NCBI GenBank assembly: GCA_002633025.1
Contig: NMRB01000184.1
Coordinates: 15,882-79,881 of the forward strand
Direction: 5' to 3'
From: Notospermus geniculatus
Taxonomy: Eukaryota > Nemertea > Pilidiophora > Heteronemertea > Lineidae
Length of the DNA: 64,000 bases
Both the position numbers and the translations under genes were made by a program. A model generated the notes under the pieces. The model had not been told where the DNA came from, ran no database searches, and was given only the letters and a program-made list of their open reading frames with translations. Positions 1 to 11,977 of this stretch are shown here, piece after piece (position 1 is the stretch's first letter; every line of letters begins with the position of its first letter).

Positions 1-409
1 CATCCGAATGGCGCGAGGTTTAATCAACGATATCTCCGCAACAGCTGGTTGAAATTTGACAAAAATACATCAATCACCTCATATTTCTTGTCGGTGTCTT
101 TCTGCTATCTTCATTTTTCCCGTACGTCCGACACAACGGATCCCTTTCTCAAAACCCACTTCGTTTGCCGCGATGTTGAGTGCAGTTTACACGTGCGCGA
201 TGCATTGCGTCACTTCAAAATGGCCGCCACTTCGGGTGAAAACACGAACTGTGATTGGTGAAAGAGCTTTTTTGTGTCAGGTTTTTAGGGAAAATGACAG
301 CAACGATGCCTATATCGACAAAAAAGAAATCGATTGATGTATGGTATGTTAATTTTGACCCAGACGATGCGGAGACATCGGCTGAAAACTTCGCGCCATT
401 CGGATGGTC
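1..409. mobile_element. Diverged foldback (inverted-repeat) element
   Basis: The first bases (CATCCGAATGGCGCGA...) reappear inverted at about 370-408 (...TCGCGCCATTCGGATG). The two halves pair imperfectly over most of their length, giving arms of roughly 190 bp around a short centre. No transposase is encoded. The left end may be cut by the window edge. This looks like a non-autonomous hairpin DNA element, an older member of the foldback class seen all through the window. Confidence 0.6.
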
Positions 410-578
410 AAATGAAGAGTACATGTGATGTACATATACGTACATGTACATATGTAGTCAGATTTTCCACCAGATCCGCCAAGAAATTTGGCGATTTCGC
501 GATCGCTTCATGATGTAGTTTAAATGGTATTTCTATTATCGGTAAAATGAAGGAAATCGATTCTCAAGAACTAATTAC

Positions 579-1053
579 CTCCCAAGACAGCTTCGATAGC
601 CCTCTGTTCTTTTTTATCGAAGAATGCCCGGTCGCTTTTACCAATTATCATGCCCAAATCATGGAAACCACAGGCTTGGAGATAGGCGACAAGTAGAATG
701 CAGAATACGCCACATTTGCTTGTTTGCGTGGAGACGGGACAAGCGTTGAAGAACAGCGATGGGCTGAGAGGTTCTCTGGGCTGGAGGAGAGGTTTCTCTT
801 CGTCGGTGGGCTCCGAGGTACAGGGCGAAGAATCTCTCGACGTGTTTATCCCGTTGACGTCCAGCGGGCGGGAATAACGCCGACTCTCATCGATGCGAAG
901 GTTTCCTGAATCATTCTGCTGGAATGGGTGAAGGCGATGATGCCCTTCGCCGGCTCCGCTGTCTACGTCTGGATCGTACATCCCTCCACCTTTCCGCTGA
1001 CCGACACGATCATCTTGTTGGTGTTGGAGCAACGGGCTTGTCTCTTCAGCCAT
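579..1053 (-). CDS. N-terminal coding exon of an unidentified membrane protein (partial)
   Basis: The minus-strand frame opens with an ATG at 1051-1053, directly after a splice-acceptor-like CAG, and runs 158 codons to a GGAG|GTAATT donor at 578/579 (phase 1). Later exons lie beyond the left edge. The first residues, MAEETSPLLQ, hold an acidic dileucine motif (E-x-x-x-L-L), as in many lysosome- and endosome-targeted membrane proteins. A second E-E-K-P-L-L-Q stretch lies near residue 85. After about 110 hydrophilic, Ser/Pro/Glu-rich residues there is one hydrophobic segment (residues about 115-135, CGVFCILLVAYLQACGF) that could be the first transmembrane helix. I do not recognise the family. 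An endolysosomal transporter is possible, but that is inference from the sorting motif only. Confidence 0.5.
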
Positions 1054-1558
1054 CTGGAATAAGGCTATGTCTATTTACATTGCAGGCGAAACACCATCCC
1101 TTCGTTTTGAACAAGTGACATCTTGGAGAAATTATACTATTAGGCCTACTTGCCGAGGGTGCCTTGTCTCTGTAGGCCAGGAGTAGGCGTACCGTCACAG
1201 AGATCTTGAAGTTTGCTATTAAGTCCATTTCTTTGCCGCCGTCGCCTTCGAATGGCGACATCACTCGCGCTACCTTGTGGTAAATTGGCTTATACTGACT
1301 CGTGATGCATTCCCCGTTTTCAGTGTCTCCTTTTCTTTGTATTGGGAACTAGAGACCACAGAGAGTGAGAAAGAAATGTTGACTAATAGGCTAGTGCAGT
1401 ACAATGAGGGGGAACATTTATACACAGCAACGCCGACAGATGTTACACCGGTGCTTATGGCGATCCCAAATCGGCAGGTCACCTCGGTAGCCTCGCCACA
1501 GTAGTAGGCCTATGCATGATGTGACTCAGTGTCCCTTCCCACCTTGATATAGTAGAGC

Positions 1559-1846
1559 GGTTAAAGCTAGGAATCCACCAATGATTTTCAAGCTGATTTT
1601 GTGTTGCGACTTGCTTTGCAACTGGGTTGATTTGCAACTGGGCACTCGATCACCGTAGTGGACCAGCTAGACGTGATTTCCACCAATGGCGAATATGTGG
1701 TCATTTGGCGAATATGTGGTCAATTTCAGTCGGCAATCGGTCGGCGACCGGTGTCAGTTCCTTGTGATCGTACTCAATCGTAGGTAGCAGGTTGCAAAGC
1801 GAGTCGCAACGCAGAAAATCAGCAGTGGATTCCTAGCTTTAGGGTT
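1559..1846. mobile_element. Foldback MITE-like hairpin
   Basis: The ends TTAAAGCTAGGAATCCACC (about 1561) and GTGGATTCCTAGCTTTA (about 1828) are inverted copies. Pairing continues through GCGACT(T/C)GCTTTGCAAC on both sides, giving arms of about 60-70 bp around a less conserved centre. No coding sequence is present. With the 1953-2490 palindromes it fills most of the otherwise empty 1.05-2.7 kb stretch. Confidence 0.65.
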
Positions 1847-1952
1847 GATTTTCACCAGAATCTTTCACTTCTTCAAGAAAGCATGAAACTCCCCACATGG
1901 GTACTTTGATACCTAAAGATCATGAAAAAAAAATGCATACAGAGGCGCTTTA

Positions 1953-2290
1953 AGGGGCTTACAGGTCGACATTGCGTCTTAAAGCAACTCGCGGCAACTA
2001 GCTTTCCGGCGATGGAAGCAACTCGGAGTGACTGCATGATCAGTTGCCGATTTTGTCGACCTGAGCGCGCTTGCGTCTCCGAGCAACTGCCGGATCCGCT
2101 AGTTGCCCACATGTTCTACTTTCCGAGGGCATGGAAGACGCGCTGTCGACATAAGCTTGCTTTTCGAGGTAACTCCCAGTTGCTCCGAGTTCCTCTCAAC
2201 GGCGCTGAAATGCCGCGTGCCGGGTTTTTTGATCTGCGACGGATCCGTCGAGTTGCTTCAAGACGCAATGCCGACCTGTAAGCCCCAAAG
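1953..2290. mobile_element. Foldback MITE-like hairpin
   Basis: GGGGCTTACAGGTCGACATT at about 1956 matches the inverted end AATGCCGACCTGTAAGCCCC at about 2268-2287, with a single mismatch over the outer 27 bp. Inner parts (GTCTTAAAGCAACTCG and CGAGTTGCTTCAAGAC) also pair. Short open frames across it are not genes. Its right end abuts another palindrome. Confidence 0.65.
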
Positions 2291-2490
2291 GGCCTGTCAC
2301 ACTAGTTCTCAAGACGTCCTGCCCCGTCCTAAAAAAATCGTAAAACGGGCTAGAACGTATGCCTCGATGTTCTGGAGCACCCTAGTACGTAAAAAGACTG
2401 TAAAAAGTTGCCACTACGTCCACTCCGTTCGCACACAGTTTGAGCCCGTTCGGCAAAATTTTCAAGAACTAGCTCGGTGTGATTGGGGCA
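2281..2490. mobile_element. Second palindrome abutting the previous hairpin
   Basis: CCCCAAAGGGCCTGTCACACTAG at 2283 pairs with the inverted CTAGCTCGGTGTGATTGGGG ending near 2488, so two inverted-repeat units stand edge to edge and share the CCCC boundary. The centre is poorly paired. It could be a separate element or a fragment of a larger composite. Confidence 0.45.
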
Positions 2491-2718
2491 TTAGCTGCGG
2501 GGGATCTGTTGGCAGGACTTACCTGTCGTTGTCGTCGTTGTTTTAACTCAAGAGAAATGAAGATCGCTGTGCACACCACTCGTTTAATTCAAATCGGTGA
2601 AAATTTGAACGTGCAAAAGCTAACTATCTCTGAATCAGATTGGGTTTTCCGCGGCCTGACTTTGTGGGTGTCGTTTTCAAAAGAAATAAAAGCGTGTGAT
2701 ACGCTCGAATGAACTGAT

Positions 2719-3771
2719 ACATGTACAGTCTTGTTCGTATTAATATCAACACCTATTATCTCAAATATCTCATACAAACCATCAAACCAATTTAAATGCG
2801 GTTTTCTGCATAAAGTCAGAAATCTTGTTGACTACAACTGGGCATCAATGTTTTTGCACAAGATTCACTTCTTCATTGCGTAATCTGCCGTTGAAAAAAG
2901 GTCGAAAAAAAAACTTTTTTGTTTCTGGATTTTTCACAAAATTCCTTTGCTAGAATGAAGTTATGCCAAAATAAAGGTGATTTAGCAAGTTACTGTCAAA
3001 ATCGGCCATTTAGTTTTTGAAAAATTGAAGTTTTTGTAAAGCTATATCAACACCACTTGTCTTCCACTGCCAGCAACTTATGAGACGGTCCCTACATAAT
3101 AATCAAACCATACTTCATGTCCCTTGTGTAGGCCGTCAGTGCATACAAAATCCATAGATCTATAGAACAGCGCTGAGTCCTATTTGGCAAAAGTGTTACA
3201 TAATAATTTTTCAAGTGTGTGGAGGCTTTAGTGACCAATTCATGCAGTGGTTAACTTCAAACAAAGACTACTAAGTTCTTTCTCAATGCCTGTTACTTTT
3301 TGCAATACAATGTCATGAATAACCAGTACAGGTCACAACATTTAGCTCTGCCTATACAGTGGCCCATGCATGGTGTATGGTTTGCATTATTATGTAGGGG
3401 CCGTCTCATAAGTTGTTGGTAGTGGAACACAAGTGGTGTTGATATAGCTTTACAAAAACGTCAATTTCTCAAAAACAAAACGACGTATTTTGACAGTAAC
3501 TTGCTAAATCACCTTTATTTTGGCATAACTTCATTCTGGCCAAGGAATTTTGGTGAAAAATCCAGAAACAAAAAAGTATTTTTTTGGACCTTTTTTCAAT
3601 GACAGATTACGCAATGAAGAAGTGAATCTTGTGCAAAAACAATGATGCCCAGTTGTAGTCAACAAGATTTCTGACCTTATGCAGAAAACCGCATTTATAT
3701 TGGTTTGGTGGTTTATGAGATATTTGAGATAATAGGTGTTGATATTAATACGAACAAGACTGTACATAATG
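2719..3771. mobile_element. Large foldback element, about 390-bp arms
   Basis: The left end ATGTACAGTCTTGTTCGTAT and right end ATACGAACAAGACTGTACAT are exact inverted copies. Pairing continues inward for about 390 bp (to about 3110 on the left and about 3375 on the right) with only scattered mismatches, around a loop of about 265 bp. There is no open frame of note. The high arm identity implies fairly recent formation or ongoing gene conversion between arms. It is a long-TIR, non-autonomous DNA element; the family is not assigned. Confidence 0.8.
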
Positions 3772-4887
3772 CACTTATTATTTGCTGTTGCATTTGAATA
3801 GTGAATGCAGACAATCTTTCACATGACTCATTTCCACTACAGATTGTGTCACGGCATTTTCTACGTCACGTCAGTAACATAAATCTTATCTCTTATTGGT
3901 TTGTGTTGTGTTCAGTTCGTAGAAATGTCAACATGGTCAATCGAATTCGAGTCATTGAAAAACTAAATTGAGTGATGAGTTGAATTCAATATGAATGGAT
4001 AGATCTTTCTCAATGGATGAAAACACAAGCCTTACGGCAATAACGGTTCGCTGGTGTCATGCCTAGGAGCATTGTGAATATCAGTCAGCGCCACCATGGA
4101 TGGCGCAATGTCGATAAGTTATCTTTCTGGTGCGCCGAAGCAGTTCATTATTTTTTTTTAAATGGGCTTTTGGGACTTAGAAACATCAGACTCACTCCTC
4201 TGTAAACTGAAGCAGGTTCATTTTTGGCACACGCGCTGCGTGAGGAAGCCCAAATTCATGTAATTGAAAGGCCTGTTCTCTTGCCATCATGCTGAAATAT
4301 CCTTAGAACCACCTGCCCCTGAAAAACGCTCCACACCTACAGTACCTTTTATGAAGTTCCCATTTGTGGGGACTATCAAATTTGCTAGTAAGGAAATTTC
4401 GAAGTTTTAGTTTAAATACATGTATTTCATCCACATATCATCGCGGGTCCATGGACCTTCGCCGTTTGCCCTTCCTTAAGTCCGGTTCCTGTCTTTGTCG
4501 CAATAAACTTTGTGGCGCAATAAATTCTCTCTTGGTCCCAGAATGTTCATAATACGGACAGCCAGAAAAAATTATGATATAAATCTGTAAACCTTGAGCA
4601 TGCCGTTGTAACGGTACAGAGTGTCCCCCTGTAAAAAGTGTCCACTTCTATTGTTGAATGACGGAATAAGCGGCATGGCTATAGAAAACCAATCCCCAGA
4701 GATTAGAATGTAACAATAGGATCTTTTGTTCCTGGGACAGTTTTTCCTGGGGACATTCTTTCCCTTTACACCGTGTTTGAAAGACATAGGCCTACTGGCT
4801 AAAACACCATTTTGTGATCCCAGAAGATATGCAAGACGGACAGGAATGTTCTATGGCAATGTTCATCAAAATCAATACAGCACCCAT
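3772..4887. other. Gene-free spacer
   Basis: I find no exon with homology, no convincing splice-bounded frame and no clear repeat here. It separates the large hairpin from the next foldback and lies 3' of the minus-strand GGT-like gene, so part may be its 3' flank. Confidence 0.4.
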
Positions 4888-5257
4888 GCAATAAGGGCAA
4901 GCAAAAAAAATTTTAGTTTATCGTCCGAGTGGTTCTTGAAAGTAGGCAAGGGGGCACTTTTTATTTTTATTTTTTATTTTACTTTGATACGAAGACATTA
5001 CAAAATCAACTCCTCCTGAGCATGTTATGTCACCACCCCGACCATCTAAGACTGGATTTTGTCACAAAAGCACTGAAAATGCATGAAGAGAATGCTTTGG
5101 AAACTGTTGTTTACAGATCTACCACTTGGCGGCGCTGTGATACGCGGCGCGGCGTGAAATTCAGACTGATAAAAAATAAAAATAAATTTGGTACGGCACT
5201 GAAAATTGGCGCGGGCGGAGGACGATAAACTAAAGATTTTTTTTGCTTGCCCTAACA
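4888..5257. mobile_element. Foldback element next to the GGT 3' end
   Basis: AGGGCAAGCAAAAAAAATTT at about 4896 is the inverse of the end at about 5235-5255 (GATTTTTTTTGCTTGCCCT). Inside, GTTTATCGTCC pairs with GGACGATAAAC, and an A/T-rich TTTTTATTTTTATTTT tract pairs with its complement. It ends about 15 bp from the GGT stop codon and so probably lies in or beside that gene's 3' UTR. Confidence 0.65.
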
Positions 5258-5271
5258 TTGAGAATACAGCA

Positions 5272-8200
5272 TCAGTATCCTATGGTAAGGCTGTCAGCCC
5301 TTGGGTCACCTGCCCCCCACCAGACAGTCGGGTCATCGGCAATAGCCTCGCTCTGTCTCCACCAAGCACCTTTTGTGATAACCTGCCCACGCCCAAACAA
5401 AGCCCTCTTTTCAAGACCTTGGACTGTTCCGTTCACGTCATGACCCATGGCTTTTAGCTCTTCAATTGTTTTGGGGTCAATTCCATCTTCGAATTGGATA
5501 GAACCTGATGCACCTCTGAAAACAGAATGAACGTATCATAGGTGGAGAAATTCCTAAGCGCTTATGAATTGATGGACGGAGGGCAGTGGAAAAATCTGAG
5601 GAATGACTTGGTCCATTAGGGGAACTGCTCTAATTTTCATGAGGGATGTCTTTTTCCAAACAACGTCACATAAAGCCTCTGTAAATTCATCTTATTAGAA
5701 CAAGACTAATAGTTTGAGATAGTAAGGCCACATAAAAAAATACTTGTTTAGCATCCCCTCCCGACCTGAAAAATGCCAAGACCCCTGAATTTTTTTTGTA
5801 ACGCATTTTCCATTAAAAAATGCCTACTCTAAAATTTGAAAATTAAAAAAAAATTTTATTTGTTTTTGACCTATCTTTTCAGCTAAAAGCTAATAGAAAT
5901 AAAAATAAAAACCTCCCTCTCGACCCTCAAAAACTAAAGTACCCGGACGCTAAACAAGTAATTTTTTTATCTGGCCTAAGGTATGAAAAGAATTATTGTG
6001 AGAGCCAGTAGAGGCAGCTTTGTAATGAATGCAATAGGAATATAATGTTTTTTATCCAAAGTTTTGAACTGAGAACCATGAGCTCCAATTTGGCTCTTGG
6101 ACAAGTATTGGGCGAATTGTAAAAGAAGAGGAAACCGGAGCCCAGAAGATACATACATGTAAGCAGTCAAAGAGGTTTGCTCCTCTATCACATGAATTCC
6201 AGGTCCGAATGAGAATCAAACCACGGACCTCAAGGTGATGAGTGCTATTTGTTTCCACTGCAACACTCTGACAGCCCAGGAATATCCAATCTGAAGAGGT
6301 CGCCACCATCGTTCCTTGACTAAGACCTCTGAAAAGGGCTGGAACCCAGCACAAGATTCTTGTGCTCATCGATTTTACAAATTATTTGATAAAGTAATCA
6401 TACCGAAAATTTGAATTTGTTCCTGTATTTGTAAAATTACTACTATTTTAACATTCCGTTTGGTATTCGATGTTTTATTGTGGAAAAAAGAAAGAACTCT
6501 TTCGAATCCCTACGCAATTTGCTGTGCAACGGTCAGAAATTCATCCGCCGCCAACAATGCTTTTGCACTGTGGAAAAGTAGTACCGGTCTAGCCCTTTCC
6601 AGAGTTTAATGTGGCATTGAACTCTGGGTACGAGATTGAGAAATATCATCAATGGATTCACTTACTGATGTCCAGGCCCTATGCAGAATCTCGGTTGGTC
6701 AAGAGCTTGTTGTGGGTCCATGCCGAATTCTAACATATTCAGGAGAACTTGTACATGGCCTTGAGGTTGCATGTAGCCACCCATGACACCATAGCTGGCA
6801 AGCATGGTTCCTAAAAAAACAAGAAAAAAAATAAGGCCACGCTTTTTTTATTCCTTGTTTCGCGAGCTTTTTCTCAGCACCTCCATCAGAGGAGGGCGGG
6901 AAAAAAATAAAAATAACATTTTATTTTTTGATTTCTTGAAAATTATCCAAGTTCTCTGACAAGGGGAGGAGAAGAAAAAAATAAAATTTTATTCCACAAT
7001 AAAGGGTCAATTGGAATAGGCCTACCCAAACCCAAACACCAATGTACCGAAGCTTGAACTGTCAGAAACCACGTATCAATCGGACGGTAAATCTAACAAA
7101 AGTCATATTTTGGAAAAATGTATTTTTGGTCTCGGACACCTGAGCGGCGGGCGGAATAAAAATAAAAATAAATTTTTATTTTTTTTCCATTTTGGCAAGT
7201 TTTTGGAGCGGCGGGCTCGTGAAAAACCCCAAAAATAATTTATTTTTTTTCATTTTCCTATTTTCACCTAGCGGCGGGCCCGCGAAACAAGGAATAAAAA
7301 AAGTGTGACCTAATGAAAAGGTTGTCATCATCATGTGTTCCATGCAAACAATACCTGTGCTGATAAATTCATTAAAAATGAATACCGGTATCGGGCATTT
7401 TGCTGATCCCAGAAGTAATACATTTGTACGCTAGAATGTAGAGACTGCTAGAAGAACCATAAACCAGAATACCATTGGCCACTTCAATAAACCAGAACAC
7501 AAGACCACTACCATAAACCAGAACACACAGCCACTACCATAAACTAGAATACCAGGCCGCTACCATACCGTATTATAAAACTATAAACCACAGCCACTAC
7601 CATAAACCATAAACCAAGGCCATAACTTGAAACAAAGGCCACTACCAAAGCAGACTACTACATGTAGGTCACTACCATAAACCAGAATACAAGATCACTA
7701 ACATTACCGAAACAATAAAACAAGACCACTACCATTAACCAGCAAACAAAGGACAACATTGGTGACTGCCACTATTTGGGATGAAACTAATGCACTCTCA
7801 CCTTTTGTTGGGTGTGTTATCATTGCAGGAATGATGGTATGAAATGGTCGTTTCTTTGGTGCAAGGCAATTGGGATGTTTAGGATCAAGGGAAAAACTCC
7901 AACCACGATTCTGTAATTAAGAATAAAGGTAGAGAACTTACTCCACAACTACATGTATCACACCTTACCATCAGAGACAAATAAATTACGGTACATCTCT
8001 AGATGCGAGAATATGATAATGCAGATTCTGAGTACCGGTAATAAGTGACTTAAAATGAAGACACTATGAGCCATATGATAGGCCCTTCTCTAGATCTAAT
8101 TGTGTCAAACATCAGTCCCCACAATTTTATTTCAGGATGTTGCATGGAGAAAAAAATCTCCCAACATTGAAGTTGATCATTATGAATGTGCCACAACATG

Positions 8201-9774
8201 AACCTGAGAAAATAACTACAGAAAAAAATGTCATCTAAGGCAGTATTGGGTTCTGTTTTCAAGGCCTTCTTATCATTTTGAAGTATCCCTTTGTCTCTGT
8301 CAATAGGCTTACCTGAAGTGTGAAACCACAACCCTCTGGCACAATACCAGTACCAAAGCCCATGTAGTTACTATTGATGAAAGAACATGCGTTGCCATCC
8401 TCATCTACCACAGCGAAATAGACAGTATCACTGGAGGAGACTGGACTGCCCCTTTCACATTCAGGGAGGCACCTGTCAAAAATACAACCGGTTGTAATCT
8501 AGATACAACCAAAATTCATAAGTGAGCTCACTTATGAGTTTTTGATACAATGTAGCTCCGTAATGCAGTGTTCTTCTTCTGGCGACTCTGGTACAGCAAT
8601 GAAACGGAATGCAAGTAAACTTGATTCCCAATTTTGCCTATAAATTGGTGTTGTTCTCTGTTTCTCATTTGGTACCAAGCAAAAGGAAATATCTACTGGA
8701 GAACTTTCCTACATGTAACTGTTGCCCACAGCCAATGAGTTTCAATCCGGTCACAATCCTCCATTGACTCCACAGAAATTTCAGACCTTCCACAAACCCT
8801 ATGTTGGCCTTGCTGATCTGTTAGTTGACTCGGGTTCTCCACCCTTCACTGTGGTTTTTCCACAGGGGCTGGGTGGAAGAGTACACCAGTGACGTTAACA
8901 CACAGAATTGGTGGCATGAGGATTCAACTTGGGCATCATTTTTGAAATAAAATGTCACCACTGTCAACATTTGATTCACAATTCATGAGTTCATGGTTAC
9001 TAGTGCCATCTGTTGCACAGTGGAAGTTGTTAGTAGCCTTATAGCGAGCTGCCTGTAGCTTATTACAGACCAGCACAAGTCTCTGTGAATAAGGAAGCCA
9101 ATTTAGTACATGTGTACAGGAGTGGTGCCTTGTACCTTGTGCCTTTGCAAGGACAAGCAACCTCATCCAAGTGAAGAACATGAGTAGGCCTAGCTTGAGA
9201 TGGCCTCTTTCTTACATCAGAGCCAATTATGTTATGACTTCAGCCCTGATGGAAGTACAGTAAACTCGAGTTTAAACCACCGGTTCATCATGTTCATAAG
9301 CACACCCAAAGTAGGGTCAGTTTCACCCTAGGCCTTAAGCAACTACATTGTATTCATTCCATCACATGGTTGTGATCGTACAAGCAATTCCAGCCATTCA
9401 GCGTAATAGTTGTTATGTTTTATCATGGAAGTATTATACTTCCATGGTTTTATTCACTCCCATTTCGACTGTGGGTGTGCTTGAACCGGTGGTTTAAACT
9501 TGAGTTTACTGCATCTAATACAAATACAAACACAAATACACAATTGGTACCGGTACAGAAAACGTCAAAAGTCACATTTCGATTCAGTATACGGGTACTC
9601 ACCTATCATCGGCTATCTTTTTCCTCCTTTCTGCAGCATAATCCTTGGACAACATCTCTTTCACGGGGACATGTTCAATTGTTGGATCAGTGACGTACCA
9701 CAGAGTATCAGCAAAACTCAACCTTAATGATTCTATGACTAGATGAAGGTATCTGGCACTGTTTGGTTTGGCAC
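5272..9774 (-). CDS. Gamma-glutamyltransferase (YwrD-like), C-terminal half; 5' part missing
   Basis: Five exons in phase: 9603-9774, 8313-8472, 7802-7910, 6666-6810 and 5272-5515, about 276 residues ending in [12 protein letters not shown]-stop. The family cleaves gamma-glutamyl bonds (glutathione and relatives) as an autoprocessed Ntn-hydrolase. Diagnostic blocks, in order: [19 protein letters not shown]; the autocleavage site and nucleophile threonine in [68 protein letters not shown]; and the terminal GRGQVI...GAGDPRADS. The single-chain bacterial-type (YwrD) group fits better than vertebrate GGT1. The large-subunit N-terminus (about 280 residues) is not found between 9775 and TMEM64 at 12017 on this strand, where there is one N (10320). 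Either the exons fell in that gap or the gene is broken. Confidence 0.85.
5709..5993. mobile_element. A/T-rich foldback in GGT intron
   Basis: The left end AGGCCACATAAAAAAATACTTG and right end CAAGTAATTTTTTTATCTGGCCT are inverted copies. The centre is rich in A/T runs and AATAAAAATAAAA. The same terminal style (AGGCCA...TTTTTT..CTTGTTT) is seen at 6830-7313, so the two are probably one family. It lies in the last GGT intron. Confidence 0.55.
6186..6310 (-). mobile_element. tRNA-headed SINE fragment
   Basis: On the minus strand an A-box-like TTGCAGTGG is followed about 35 nt later by a B-box-like GGTTTGATTCTC, as in the pol III promoter of tRNA-derived SINEs. A similar head is at 19330 on the plus strand. 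No cloverleaf with paired acceptor ends can be drawn, so this is not a functional tRNA gene. Confidence 0.4.
6830..7313. mobile_element. Foldback element in GGT intron
   Basis: AGGCCACGCTTTTTTTATTC at 6834 is matched by the inverted GAATAAAAAAAGTGTGACCT at about 7291-7310, followed on both sides by CTTGTTTCGCG. The interior has several AATAAAAATAAAA blocks and G/C-rich GGCGGGC patches. It is related by its ends to the 5709-5993 element. Confidence 0.6.
7449..7735. repeat. Degenerate minisatellite (CCACTACCATAAACCAGAA)
   Basis: About ten imperfect copies of a 20-28 bp unit built on CCACTACCATAAACCAGAAC run across this GGT intron segment. Copies vary in length and sequence, so the array is old. 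Confidence 0.7.
9256..9513. mobile_element. Foldback MITE
   Basis: CAGTAAACTCGAGTTTAAAC at 9259 is inverted at about 9491-9510 (GTTTAAACTTGAGTTTACTG), with CACCGGTTCA / TGAACCGGTG continuing the pairing. The arms are about 45 bp with a loosely paired interior. It lies in the GGT intron between the 8313-8472 and 9603-9774 exons. Confidence 0.7.
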
Positions 9775-9984
9775 CTGATGGATGGAGGAAGCTCTTGGTG
9801 AACTGCACCATACATGTATGATTTATGAATGAACAGAGTGATGATACTGATTTTTTGAGGTCTCGGTACATGTACTAAAAGTTGATTCGAAGTTAAAGTT
9901 TGGGTTTATACTCTGATATCAACAATGGCAGAGGTGCCATCCGACTTCACACTTTAACCCCAGTCTATCCTGAAACTTTTCAGT

Positions 9985-10195
9985 ATAACTCTAGATGAGC
10001 TGCTCATTCAGCGCTACAATCCGAGCATTTCCGACCGGCACCCATTTATACACCTGGGTGGAGTAAAAGGCAAAGTAGGCACAGAGACTTGCCCAGAGTC
10101 TCACACTGACAGCGGATTTCAAACCAGGGACCTCATGATCCCACCACAAGCCAGAGAGAGACCCGAGCCACTCGACCACAGCGGCTTCTTAAAGC
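9985..10195 (-). mobile_element. tRNA-Ser-headed CORE-type SINE (5' part)
   Basis: Read on the minus strand: a head with GTGGTCGAGTGGC (A box) and GGTTTGAAATCC (degenerate B box), then a body with CTGGGCAAGTCTCTGTGCC and CACCCAGGTGTATAAA. The same body words occur in the longer SINE at 18716-19066. The L2-like tail seen there is not obvious here, so this copy is truncated. It lies just upstream of the first recognisable GGT exon. Confidence 0.55.
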
Positions 10196-10319
10196 TGACC
10201 TATCCGCACAAAAAGCCCCCATGCGACGAGCAAGAGAATTACAAACGCCCTGCAGACACCTCAAACGAAGGCTCAGAACATGATATACCCCACAACGCCA
10301 GGAGGGCGCCACCTTATTT

Positions 10320-10320
10320 N
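10320..10320. other. Assembly ambiguity (single N)
   Basis: A single N follows ...CCACCTTATTT. Other single Ns at 17622, 30488, 39796 and 46739 behave like collapsed gaps; two of them sit between near-identical duplicates. This one lies where the missing GGT 5' exons would be expected. Confidence 0.6.
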
Positions 10321-10456
10321 TTTGATTTCTTTGCTATCATTTATGGGTTTTTGTCAAGTGCAGATCAAAGAAAATTCCGACAACCTGATGACAGAAGACG
10401 GCATATAGATGTGGAATTTGATGAAAAAGCCGATTAATTCAATAGATGCACTGCAG

Positions 10457-10565
10457 GCCCCGTATTCATAAAGCTACTTAAGTCTAAGTATGATACTTAT
10501 CTTTTGTGTTGAACAAAGGATAAGTGTCATACTTAGACTTAAGTAGTTTTATGAATACGGGGCCA
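10457..10565. mobile_element. Hairpin MITE, GGCCCCGTATTCATAAA family (copy 1)
   Basis: A nearly perfect 109-bp palindrome with ends GGCCCCGTATTCATAAA and TTTATGAATACGGGGCC. The arms read CTTAAGTCTAAGTATGATAC, meeting at TTTTGTGTTGAACAAAGG. It is the intact reference for a second copy at 51949-52131 that carries an insert. Confidence 0.8.
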
Positions 10566-11712
10566 GGATTGAGCATGTTGGAGCAGGTGGACAGTGCTAT
10601 TCACTAAAAGTGACAGTTTTACGATAGGTATAATCCATTGAAATAACAAATGCGTTCTGGTTCAATAAACCATATTATCAGTAATGCTGGAAGTCAAGTA
10701 AATAAAGTCAATAAAACCACATCTGATCGATGAAGCCATTGATTGGGCTAATCAATAATTTGTAATCAATAATTTGATTATATTTTCATTGCTAAAATCA
10801 ATATCAAGTATCAGAGTGCATCTGCCTGCAATGGAATAAAATTGTTATAAAATCAGTCTATATTTGAACACAGTTCTATAAGGATCAACTCAATATTACC
10901 AAATTGAGCTCGGCACATGTCATGTTTGTCATCTAAGCAGGTAATGGCATACTGTGCAGAGTGTACATGTAATTTGTCTAATGAACAGGTCTACCTTTAT
11001 TTATCTAAGACCTATTCACTCAAAGTTGAGCATGTAGAGCATATTATCAACGAACGAATGCGTGTCAGTCGACAATGCTGCCCTAAAAAGCAAACTGCGA
11101 GGCCTGTCATCCATCCAACATCGCCTAATGCTGCTTATCACCCAGCTCGGAGGCCAACGTTCCATCCTCCCATAGCAGGGCTTTCGTCTCATTCCCTTTC
11201 ACCTCCTTGCGAGTGGATAAGAGCAGCGAGGTACATGTGTAAAAACCCCTGCTGTGGGAGGATGCAACGGTCCAGGCCATAATAACGGAAATCCTTTATG
11301 GTGGCGAGTTAGGCCATGCAATACTGATATGTTTTGGGTGCACGACATGAGCAGTCTAATTGAGATGCTAAAAATATGAGATATTTTTCTCAAAAACAAG
11401 CTTTGACCTCAAAAAGTTGAAATATGGAAAAGACAATGGGTATAATGAGTATATTAGTGTCAGTACCTGACATTTGATTTAGCACACGAATACCATTGTA
11501 TTCAAAATGTTATAAATACTATTGCCATTATAGTATCGTACGGCAAGTGACTTGACATGCTTGAGCTTTACTCCACTGGTCACAAGTGCTAGCTTTTTAT
11601 CCCAAACCCAAACAAAAATCACCAGATGCTCAATGAAACTGAAAATTTCAGCCTGTCATTTTGTTCTAAGGGCATTGGATAATGTAGAGTTTTGTCATAA
11701 GAGATGAGTGAT

Positions 11713-11977
11713 AGGCCAAGGACAGGCCAGTTAAGAGATCATTTTGTACACAGACTTATTATGGGCCATATCACAAGAGGACAACCAAAACAAACAGGTG
11801 TTTTTTCCTGAAACTGTGCCAAAAGACTGCACAGGACTTGATACGAGGCCAAGGACAGACCAGTTAAGAGATCATTTCATACAGACTTATTATGGGCCAT
11901 ATCACAAGAGGACAACGAAAACAGGTGTTTTTTTTTCTGGAACTAGTGCCAAAAGACTGCATAGGACTTGATATGAG
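11713..11977. repeat. Tandem duplication of about 130 bp
   Basis: Two head-to-tail copies, each starting GCCAAGGACAG(G/A)CCAGTTAA and ending GGACTTGATA(C/T)GAG, differ by a few substitutions and small indels. They are 3' of TMEM64 on its minus strand. I see no coding or hairpin structure. Confidence 0.75.

Noticed and set aside
6666-9774. Vertebrate-type GGT1 (membrane-anchored) assignment
   Set aside because: Motifs such as [20 protein letters not shown] and the terminal GDPRADS fit the YwrD-like single-domain group better, and no N-terminal anchor is available to judge.
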